Of a DNA stretch of 64,000 nucleotides, positions 10,246-22,200 are shown piece after piece (position 1 is the first letter of the stretch; each line of letters opens with the position of its first letter). The notes below the pieces were generated by a model, which was not told the DNA's origin, made no database searches, and saw nothing but the letters and a program-made list of their open reading frames with translations. The position numbers and the translations under genes were made by a program. The stretch comes from Strongylocentrotus purpuratus (lineage: Eukaryota; Echinodermata; Echinoidea; Camarodonta; Strongylocentrotidae). Location: assembly GCF_000002235.5 (NCBI RefSeq), contig NW_022145526.1, positions 1,373,001-1,437,000 on the forward strand. The letters are read 5' to 3'.

Positions 10246-13200
10246 GTAAGAACTTTCTCAAACTTTTAATATCCTGAAACACTTTTAGATATTCTTTTGC
10301 AACATGAGATATATGCTATCAGCTTTAAAATAATAATAATAATAATATTGGATATTTATATAGCGCACATATCCACCCTGTAAGGTGCTCAAAGCGCTCC
10401 AATATTACCCCGGCTCTGCTAGGCTACAGATTTTGGTGCTCACAGGGGTAATATATTATTTGTGAAGCTAATTCTAAGTTTTCAACGATCCCTTTCTCCT
10501 GTGTTCTTTTGAAAAGCAGTCATTTAAAGGCTGATTTGTAAATCGCATTATGATTCAATCAACTTTAAATCAAGCTCATGAAACTGAGGGCAAGCTTTAC
10601 TTTTTTTTGTACCAACTGAAATATTACTCACAATTATTTTCCTGTTCAAATAGTCAAGAAATAGTTTTAAAATGATTGAAAAAACAGCACAGAATTATAT
10701 TTTTTGGGATGGACTATTTTCAGCAAAGTACTAATTTATTTTTTTATCTATCTTTTGTTCTAAATCCTTAACCTAAAGATATGTTCCTTTTTGTGGGGTG
10801 GGGGGGGGTTCTTTTTGTTCTTTCTACATAAAGAAAGTAACAGGAGAATTTTTTTTTCTTTCTGAGAAATAACATTATAATGACAAGGATTTTTTTTGCT
10901 AATTTTCACATGTGAAAAACATCTAAGTTATTACTCAAACTCAACTTAGAATATGCAAACCCAATTGAATTGTACTCAAACTCTTCTCCATCTCCTAAAT
11001 ACAGATGCCTTACTCGATGGTGCTAAGATCGAGGTTGTTCTAGCCAAGCCTGTAGACAAAGGCAACTACGTCCGGTACACCCGTGGAGCAGGGCGGGGCT
11101 ACGTCCAGCAGGGTCTCTATGGTTACGAGCAGCAGCAGCAGCAGCAATCGAGCCCCTCTTACTATCCAGGTTACAGCAATCCAACTGGAATGCCACCAAT
11201 GTAAGTTTAATACAGTATCCTCACTTTGGCAGTTAAGGTCCTCACTTTCAGTAAAAAGGTTATTTAAAAAGTGTAATTTGGTATTAAACAGCAACAACTG
11301 ACCAAAGCTGTTTTGGTTGGTGTAGGCAGGCTGCAATATACATGTAGGTTACCTACCTGTATTAGGCAGGCTGCAATATACATGTAGGTTACCAAAATTC
11401 TGCTTTCTTACAAGGGATGGGCTGGGTCTAATATGGGCTCTGTGTAAAGCAAGTTTTACACATTTAATCTGGTTTGATGTTATGGTTTCTTAAAGCCCCA
11501 CTGCACTTCTTATAGCTAATTGCGCCCTCTATACAGCCAACAATGCTTAAGCGGTACCCATTGATCCCCCATGATCCTTTTTTTCTTATGTTAATTGAGA
11601 GCTGATTTGATGAGATAAACACCTGCCAGTGACATTGCAGGGAGGTCTAATCCCTCCATGCCAAACTAATGCAGAGGGGCTTTAAGTGGGATGGTTTCAC
11701 CGGTCTGAGACGGTAACAGAGGTTAGGGTGACTGTCTAGGTGGCGCTATTGAAACCCTACTCCCTAAATTGAGCATGAGCCAGGTCACTCTAGATAGAGG
11801 TAGTATGTAATGTCATCCACTTGTATCTAAAGTCATCTGATATTTTTGTTTCCTTGGATGGGTATGGGTGGAAGGGGCGCCGGTAGGATGCAACGTTCAC
11901 CGATCCAAGGTGGTACCGAAGGTCATGGTGGCGATCATCCGTGGTGCCTGTGGAGCCCTTTAAACTGTAATAAATTTACATGTATGCCCTCTAGCAATTG
12001 TAACCAGAGCATGCATTGAATCGCCCTAACAATATTTGCCATTTTTTATATCTCCTAGGATGGGAATGGGCGGCGGTAGAGGCGGCGGTATGATGCAACG
12101 CTCACCGATCCGTGGCGGTACCAGAGGTCGTGGCGGCGGCGGTGGTATGCGTGGTGCCGGTGGAACCAGAAGCTACGGCATGGGACGAGGATACAACCGA
12201 TACGACAGGAAACCTCAGGAGGTACAAATTTAAAGATTCTTTAATTTCTTTTTTCAGAAACTCGCTTTCATACAAAATTACTTGAACCCATTGGCCCATA
12301 TTCTAATAAAATGTAAGCTTTTTTCAAAAATTTGGTTTTACAAAGGAAGTTATTCTGAGCTCTATGTTTTCCTATTGTTAAACGTGATGGGTTGAATTGA
12401 ACTGGTATAGTACGGACCATAGAGTACTAATAAAGCCTTATCTAACTTATTGAGATAATAGTTTTGATTATGAAATTATAACTAACAGGCAGACTGCCAC
12501 AGGGGGTAAACGCACTTTTGCTTTCAGGTCAACCAACAAACTTTGAATTTAGGTAGCTAATCGATATGTTATGACACTAAAATGCGAAATGCGAAATTCA
12601 TAATTGTTGAAAATGGAAAATTTTATCAGACAGATATTACCACAAAGTTAAGATATGGAGCTGGTAAATGCATGTACGAGGCTTAATTCTGCAAAAAAAA
12701 TGTTGCCTAAAAATCATTCGGATTCGTGAAGAACAAAAATTTAATTCACAAATATCACTAACCCTTGAGCCTTTTGCGTCTTTTCAAATTCCTTTGATTT
12801 GTTCAAAATCTTAACTAACAATATTATTTTGCAAAAGTGTTTTTTTTATTGGTTCTTTTGTTCATGAAGGTCGGCTAATTAGATTAACATCCCTTTATTT
12901 TTGTTTCGACTAAACAGGACTCCTGTTGTTAGACAAGTCAATTCGCTGTGTCTAACACTAATTAAATGAAACAAAAAAAAATTGGTGGTTTGCTTCGTTC
13001 ACTGATAAGAAATGAAAATGCTTCAATAGCTTGTCCTGGTCAGAGTGTGATATCGTAAATTTATTTATAGGTCAATAACATTTCAATTTTACTAATATTT
13101 TTCTGGTATTTCTTTTTCTTTGTTTAAATTTATTCCTCTAACTATCCCTCCTGCTCCAGCCACGCCTGTTCGACCTCCTACCCGGAATGGAATTGACCCC

Positions 13201-16200
13201 AACCAACCCAGTAACTATTAAACCAGAGAAAAATAACATTCAGGTATACTAACATGTGGTTGAACCCTTGCTTTCTTTGGGTGCATTTTTTGAACAATTT
13301 TCTTTTTTAAAATCACAATACTGTTTTTCTTTTCATATGTTCATATGCCGTCTGTTTCAATTTTTCAATTTTGTACCTGCTTTTACATGCATGTTGTGAT
13401 TGTGATTACCTTTATATGCAGAAACATGCATTTTACTTTTACAGAGGTCATCTGTGGTTCATTTCATTCAACTCATCATCGTTAGTGCCTGATGTCATGC
13501 CTCAACTCTCATTATTATGTATTCACAATTTTTCTTTCAGACCTTCCTCATCTTCATTGCTTCCCACGTTTTAACCTATAGTACGCCATTATCACCAGTA
13601 GTGCCTGATATCGTATCATAACTTTTATCAATGTATTCACTATTTTTCTTTCAGACCATCCTCATCCCTCTTCATTGCTTTTCAGCTTATGAATGTTGTC
13701 ATCCTTTTGATTATCCATTCATTTACTTATTAACAAACTTACCCTTTTATCTTGTAACCTACATGTAGAGTACATTATTATCACCAGTAATCACTCATTT
13801 TGCTCATATATTATATATATTGAAGAAATTCATGTTAGGGTCTTACATGTATAGATTTCTTGTAAATCTGATATACAGTTTTGTACATGTAAATGCTGTT
13901 GTACAGATAAAGTATACCATTTTTCAAAGATCTAAACATTTTCCTCACTTCATCCTGCCTAATTCCTTGAAAAGAAACAAAAAACTTGGTACCAACACTA
14001 ATATATATTCCGCTTTTATATACAATGTAGCTCTCAATACATAAACGATGTCTCTAGGCGCTTTGCAGATATACTAAATTATTATTAAACACCATGGTTG
14101 CAATTGATGCTTTCATGTAAATCACCTGAATAGTTCAAAAACTATAAAGCCTAGTTTTAACGTTTTGTGCAAGTAGAGTGGCGTTTTAACCCCCAAACGA
14201 AGGAATCAGTGGTTTCATATCTACTGTAGATCATTTTTGTGTATTCTAGAATCGGCCTTTGGTGTCAACGTTTAAAATTAAAACCATTTGGAGATGTGTT
14301 GATACTGAGTGTGGTATGCTTGTGTAGCTTATAACAAAAACTGTCAATTGACAAGTTTTGTAAAACACGCCCAGGGCTCTCTGGAAGAGCAGATCCAGAA
14401 ATGGACTTGTAATAAGACTACCCTGCGTACATAAAACTGAAAGCAATCAACAAATCACTCGACGATTCAATTAATCTTGGTGTTCAGTTGAGACTGATGA
14501 TGTGGTGTTTACCAGGTATAACATTCTGATTGATGTTTTTAGGTCTTGGAGGAGCTTTGCAATAAGAACCAATGGGGCCCACCCAGCTTCACTCCCCTCT
14601 CTCACCGTACCAACAGTGAAGTCCAGCTCTTCATCTATAAGGTAAGACCAATATTTTTATTTTGTGACACTCGTGAAGAGACTAATTGAGAGCCCGCTCC
14701 GTACATGTGCTATGCACTCATTATTGCTCCTTTGCCATTTTGAGAGAGTATAGCTCTCTCATGCAACTTTAACATTTTTTTTCTTCCTGCGAGTTATCTC
14801 ACTCGACTGTTATTTTATTTTGACGTTTTTTTTCATTGGGATCCATAAAGTAAGACAAATAAAAAAATTAAAAAAATGAATACATTTAGCAATTCTCCAC
14901 TGATCGTCATTTTATAAAACCAATAACATTGCCTGTTTGGATGTGTCGATGTGCTTGTAGTGGTGATATTTGTCCTCTTAGATATGTTGTCAGTAATGAC
15001 AGTACCATGTCTCGTGGCTAACTGCCTGATGGCCTCACACCCCAGTAGTCTTGCCAGGCCCGCAACCAGGCAAAGAATTTAGCTATCATTCAATCAATCA
15101 CTCAGTCTTTCCGTGTGTATGCTCTAGCTTTCTAGATCATCTTATCAAAGGTGACAATGAATTCACCAACTGTTCTATGTGAATGTTCCTCTCCTCTCTG
15201 CTTTAGATGACTGTTCCAGGTCTAGGTCTAATAGCCAACTATCCCAAAAGCCTCACACCCCAGAAGTCTTGCCAGACGCCTGTCCAGGTCGAGAACCTTA
15301 TCACCAATAAATAAATCAATCAATCTTTCCATGAGTTTGTTCTACTACAACCGTCTCATCAAAAGTGGCCGTAGTTAAAACAATTTATCTATGTTCCTCC
15401 CCTCTCTTCTTTAGGTGACTGTTCCAGGTCTATCAGCCAACTATCCCGATGGCCTTACGCCCCAGAAGCTTCACCAGACCCCAGACCAGGCTAAGAACTT
15501 TGCCGCTGAGTGCCTGCTGGCTTCCCTCGGGGTTCCAGTCGATGGTAAGAGGTACACGTATGTCGATCCATCTGGATTTTTTTTTGGCAAGGGGGGGGGG
15601 GAGGGGAGCAATCAAGGGGGGTGTTTCACAAAGATCCTAAGTTGAACTTATCTCTAAGTTGGACTTAACAGTTATGGAAAGCCATTAGCATCTTTGAAAA
15701 TATTTTGTAAAAGTTATTTAAAAGGCATAACATTTTGATTCAAATCATTCATATTTTCTATTATCATGGGAGATTTCATGTTCTTGGTGTAGAATTTATG
15801 AAAAGTCTAAAATACTTAAATTTTTGCTTTTGAATATATTTTACTTTAAGGCTACACATGGCTGTCAATAATTTTCAAGTCCAACTTAGACTTAAGTTTG
15901 ACTTAAAATCTTTGTGAAACACCCCCAGGAGTCTAATTTAACACATTGACTACTGAATTATCTAGTTACCATAGGCTTAACACATGTACCACCTGGTTCC
16001 AGTAAGCAAAGGGTTAATAATATAGTACAACAAAATCTGCTTTAGTAACCATCTGGACAGAGAAACCACTCAAAATAAGAGCAACCTTTTTCCCCCTTGA
16101 AAACTGTTTCCCATTGAAACTTGTACTTTAAAGTACCCTTTAAAGCCCGTCTGCACTAGTTTGGCCAGGAGGAATTAGACCACCCAGCGTGGTCACTGAC

Positions 16201-19200
16201 AGGTGGTTACCTCATCAAATCAGCTCTCAATTAACATAAGAAAAAGGGATGTGGGGCTAGTGGTCACCAGTTAGGCATTGTTTGCTATATAGAGGGCACA
16301 AGAAGCTATAAGTATTGCAGAGGGGCTTTAAAAGTCTCTGCTCATCATAAAGACTGCTTTGTTTTGGGGTCTCCTTTTAGTTGTACTATATGTGTATTGT
16401 GGTTGTGTCTGTATTAAATTATGAAGAACAAAAAAAACAGGCTACATGTAGGTCATTGAAAATGCTGTTCATATAACTAAAGGCGTTCATATGAAATAGC
16501 ACACTCTTTCTGTACATTTTGTGTAAAATGGCAACATGAATTCCAATACCGATTGCGTTGTTTCTATTGTCTTACATTGCGTGCATACTGTAGGTGAGCT
16601 GTAATAGAGAGGGCCATAGATCAATGTAAGACTTGTTTTGTCATTCATCTAAATATCCCCTAATTACACCCCCTCCCCCTTGCCCCTTCCTTGAAAATGG
16701 TATAGAAAACTTGTAGCACATGTATCTATTGCAAATTCAGTTAATAATAACTGATAGAAATTCTGTTCACGATCATATCATTTCACCATGTGCTTTTAAT
16801 CCATTTTAAATTGCAAAGTGGTTTTCTGTTTCATGGCAACACATATTCATGTCAGGAATAAAACATGCAAATCTGAGAAATTATTCAGTGTAATTTCTGA
16901 TGCAAGCTTGAATAACAGTTCCCCCTCCCCCCTCCCACCCGAAAAAAAAAAAATCACTGAACAGCTTGAAACCATATAGATTGTTAGAATCACAGGAAAG
17001 TTAACATAGTAAAGTAGTATTTGTAGTCTATTGTCATTTTTTTTTAGTATATGGGCAACATTGCACCTTTTTATTAATCAATCTCCTTTTCATTCTTGTA
17101 ATCCATATACATTTATTGTATCCATGATAATCGATTGTAATGTTCCTGTATGTTAACCATTCTTGCTCATGTAATGAACATTATAAAGTGCTGATATATT
17201 ACCTTTGCCACCTGCTTTCGCCAATTTACCGGACATTCTGCTCTTTCATTTGTATCTGAACAAGGCTTACTCATATTTTACATCATTTACCTTCTCTTTT
17301 ATTCATTATTTGCTACTAGTCATTTGCTATCCTTTTTTTTATCCTTAATTTTTTCATTCGCCTTTGCTTCATTCTTTGCTTGTACGTAGATCAAAAGTTT
17401 AAACATTTTAATTATCTTTAATTTCGAATGTAATCTTCTGGAAATATTTAATGGAAACACATTACATGTACATGTTTGTGTATTAAAATAAAATATTAAT
17501 TCTTCGTTTGAATAGAAATGGGTACTTGATGAAAAAAATGGTGGACTCAAAAGTAAGTTTCATGATCATCCTTTGAAGGACAAAAATGGACACTGTGGGG
17601 TTGGAAAGATATGAATCTTTATGTTTTCTTTCTTTTTCTTTTTCTCTTCTCTTCTCTTCTCTTCGATTTGATTTGACCAGAGTTCAAATATGAGCTTTTT
17701 AATAACATTTTAGTCTTGGCTTTTTTTCACCTTCTATCTTAAAGGCACACTGTCCTACTTATAGCTACTTACTCTCTCTATATAGAAAACTTCCCCAATC
17801 GGTGCCTGTTGGTCCCCCATGATCCTCTTTTTCTTATGTTAAATGAGAGCTGAGTTAATGAGATAGCCACCTGTCACAGTGACCTCGCTGGCTCGCTGGG
17901 TGGTCTAATCCCTTCTGGCTGTAGTAGTAAAGTCTGCCTTTAATACTTTCTTTTTTTCGGCGGTGGTATGCGTGGTGCCGGTGGAACCAGAAGCTACGGC
18001 ATGGGACGAGGATACAACCGATACGTCAGGAAACCTCAGGAGGTACAAATTTAAGGATTCTTTAATTTCTTTTTTCAGAAACTCGCTTTCATACAAAATT
18101 ACTTGAACCCATTGGCCCATATTCTAATAAAATGTAAGCTTTTTTCAAAAATTTGGTTTTACAAAGGAAGTTATTCTGAGCTCTATGTTTTCCTATTGTT
18201 AAACGTGATGGGTTGAATTGAACTGGTATAGTACGGACCATAGAGTACTAATAAAGCCTTATCTAACTTATTGAGATAATAGTTTTGATTATGAAATTAT
18301 AACTAACAGGCAGACTGCCAGAGGGGGTTAACGCACTTTTGCTTTCAGGTCAACCAACAAACTTTGAATTTAGGTAGCTAATCGATATGTTATGACACTA
18401 AAATGCGAAATGCGAAATTCATAATTGTTGAAGATGGAAAATTTTATCAGACAGATATTACCACAAAGTTAAGATATGGAGCTGGTAAATGCATGTACGA
18501 GGCTTAATTCTGCAAAAAAAATGTTGCCTAAAAATCATTCGGATTCGTGAAGAACAAAAATTTAATTCACAAATATCACTAACCCTTGAGCCTTTTGCGT
18601 CTTTTCAAATTCCTTTGATTTGTTCAAAATCTTAACTAACAATATTATTTTGCAAAAGTGTTTTTTTTATTGGTTCTTTTGTTCATGAAGGTCGGCTAAT
18701 AAGATTAACATCCCTTTATTTTTGTTTCGACTAAACAGGACTCCTGTTGTTAGACAATTCAATTCGCTGTGTCTAACACTAATTAAATGAAACAAAAAAA
18801 CATTGGTGGTTTGCTTCGTTCACTGATAAGTAAATGAAAATGCTTCAATAGCTTGTCCTGGTCAGAGTGTGATATCGTAAATTTATTTATAGGTCAATAA
18901 CATTTCAATTTTACTAATATTTTTCTGGTATTTCTTTTTCTTTGTTTAAATTTATTCCTCTAACTATCCCTCCTGCTCCAGCCACGCCTGTTCGACCTCC
19001 TACCCGGAATGGAATCGACCCCAACCAACCCAGTAACTCTTAAACCAGAGAAAAATAACATTCAGGTATACTAACATGTGGTTGAACCCTTGCTTTCTTT
19101 GGGTGCATTTTTTGAACAATTTTCTTTTTTAAAATCACAATACTGTTTTTCTTTTCATATGTTCATATGCCGTCTGTTTCAATTTTTCAATTTTGTACCT

Positions 19201-22200
19201 GCTTTTACATGCATGTTGTGATTGTGATTACCTTTACATGCAGAAACATGCATTTTACTTTTACAGAGGTCATCTGTGGTTCATTTCATTCAACTCATCA
19301 TCGTTAGTGCCTGATGTCATGCCTCAACTCTCATTATTATGTATTCACAATTTTTCTTTCAGACCTTCCTCATCTTCATTGCTTCCCACGTTTTAACCTA
19401 TAGTACGCCATTATCACCAGTAGTGCCTGATATCGTATCATAACTTTTATCAATGTATTCACTATTTTTCTTTCAGACCATCCTCATCCCTCTTCATTGC
19501 TTTTCAGCTTATGAATGTTGTCATCCTTTTGATTATCCATTCATTTACTTATTAACAAACTTACCCTTTTATCTTGTAACCTACATGTAGAGTACATTAT
19601 TATCACCAGTAATCACTCATTTTGCTCATATATGATATATATTGAAGAAATTCATGTTAGGGTCTTACATGTACATTATAAATAGAGTTCTTGTAAATCT
19701 GATATACTGTTTTGTACATGTATATGTAAATGCTGTTGTACAGATAAAGTATACCATTTTTCAAAGATCTAAACATTTTCTTCACTTCATCCTGCCTAAT
19801 TCCTTGAAAAGAAACAAAAAACTTGGTACCAACACTAATATATATTCCGCTTTTATATACAATGTAGCTCTCAATACATAAACGATGTCTCTAGGCGCTT
19901 TGCAGATATACAAAATTATTATTAAACACCATGGTTGCAATTGATGCTTTCGTGTAAATCACCTGAATAGTTCAAAAACTATAAAGCCTAGTTTTAACGT
20001 TTTGTGCAAGTAGAGTGGCGTTTTAACCCCCAAACGAAGGAATCAGTGGTTTCATATCTACTGTAGATCATTTTTGTGTATTCTAGAATCGGCCTTTGGT
20101 GTCAACGTTTAAAATTAAAACCATTTGGAGATGTGTTGATACTGAGTGTGGTATGCTTGTGTAGCTTATAACAAAAACTGTCAATTGACAAGTTTTGTAA
20201 AACACGCCCAGGGCTCTCTGGAAGAGCAGATCCAGACATGGACTTGTAATAAGACTACCCTGCGTACATAAAACTGAAAGCAATCAACAAATCACTCGAC
20301 GATTCAATTAATCTTGGTGTTCAGTTGAGACTGATGATGTGGTGTTTACCAGGTATAACATTCTGATTGATGTTTTTAGGTCTTGGAGGAGCTTTGCAAT
20401 AAGAACCAATGGGGCCCACCCAGCTTCACTCCCCTCTCTCACCGTACCAACAGTGAAGTCCAGCTCTTCATCTATAAGGTAAGACCAATAATTTTATTTT
20501 GTGACACTCGTGAAGAGACTAATTGAGAGCCCGCTCCGTACATGTGCTATGCACTCATTATTGCTCCTTTGCCATTTTGAGAGAGTATAGCTCTCTCATG
20601 CAACTTTAACATTTTTTTTCTTCCTGCGAGTTATCTCACTCGACTGTTATGTTATTTTGACGTTTTTTTTTCATTGGGATCTATAAAGTAAGACAAATAA
20701 AAAAAAAATTAAAAAAAATACATTTAGCAATTCTCCACTGATCGTCATTTTATAAAACCAATAACATTGCCTGTTTGGATGTGTCGATGTGCATGTAGTG
20801 GTGATATTTGTCCTCTTAGATATGTTGTCAGTAATGACAGTACCATGTCTCGTGGCTAACTGCCTGATGGCCTCACACCCCAGTAGTCTTGCCAGGCCCG
20901 CAACCAGGCAAAGAATTTAGCTATCATTCAATCAATCACTCAGTCTTTCCGTGTGTATGCTCTAGCTTTCTAGATCATCTTATCAAAGGTGACAATGAAT
21001 TCACCAACTGTTCTATGTGAATGTTCCTCTCCTCTCTGCTTTAGATGACTGTTCCAGGTCTAGGTCTAATAGCCAACTATCCCAAAAGCCTCACACCCCA
21101 GAAGTCTTGCCAGACGCCTGTCCAGGTCGAGAACCTTATCACCAATAAATAAATCAATCAATCTTTCCATGAGTTTGTTCTACTACAACCGTCTCATCAA
21201 AGGTGGCCGTAGTTAAAACAATTTCTCTACGTTCCTCCCCTCTCTTCTTTAGGTGACTGTTCCAGGTCTATCAGCCAACTATCCCGATGGCCTTACGCCC
21301 CAGAAGCTTTGCCAGACCCCGGACCAGGCTAAGAACTTTGCCGCTGAGTGCCTGCTGGCTTCCCTCGGGGTTCCAGTCGATGGTAAGAGGTACACGTATG
21401 TCGATCCATCTGGATTTTTTTTTGGCAAGGGGGGGGGGGGGAGGGGAGCAATCAGGGGGGTGTTTCACAAAGATCCTAAGTTGAACTTATCTCTAAGTTG
21501 GACTTAACAGTTATGGAAAGCCATTAGCATCTTTGAAAATATTTTGTAAAATTTATTTAAAAGGCATAACATTTTGTTTCAAATCATTCATATTTTCTAT
21601 TATCATGGGAGATTTCATGTTCTTGGTGTAGAATTTATGAAAAGTCTAAAATACTTTAATTTTTGCTTTTGAATATATTTTACTTTAAGGCTACACATGG
21701 CTGTCAATAATTTTCAAGTCCAACTTAGAGTTAAGTTTGACTTAAAATCTTTGTGAAACACCCCCAGGAGTCTAATTTAACACATTGACTACTGAATTAT
21801 CTAGTTACCATAGGCTTAACACATGTACCACCTGGTTCCAGTAAGCAAAGGGTTAATAATATAGTACAATAAAATCTGCTTTAGTAACCATCTGGACAGA
21901 GAAACCACTCAAAATAAAAGCCACCTTTTTCCCCCTTGAAAACTGTTTCACATTGAAACTTGTACTTAAAAGTACCCTTTAAAGCCCGTCTGCACTAGTT
22001 TGGCCAGGAGGAATTAGACCACCCAGCGTGGTCACTGACAGGTGGTTACCTCATCAAATCAGCTCTCAATTAACTTAAGAAAAAGGGATGTGGGGCTAGT
22101 GGTCACCAGTTAGGCATTGTTTGCTATATAGAGGGCACAAGAAGCTATAAGTATTGCAGAGGGGCTTTAAAAGTCTCTTCTCATCATAAAGACTGCTTTG

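Larger units (their letters stand above)
12137..17957 (+). repeat. 5.8 kb tandem duplication, first unit
   Basis: This unit (5821 bp) is followed directly by a near-identical second unit (17958-23796). A sample of aligned intron shows roughly 1% substitutions plus small indels. The unit holds the 3' end of the Gly/Arg exon, the three exons encoding DLLPGMEL and the DND1-type module, their decayed satellite exons, and two TTAA MITEs. The right border falls about 14 bp after the TTAA MITE at 17739-17943. Confidence 0.93.

Noticed and set aside
17523-17553. Possible 37-nt micro-exon ending in a good donor (AAAAG|GTAAG-like)
   Set aside because: In the phase needed after the VTVPGL exon it reaches TGA within four codons, and its length is not a multiple of three. 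It is kept in both duplication units (also near 23350), so a poison exon is conceivable but unsupported.
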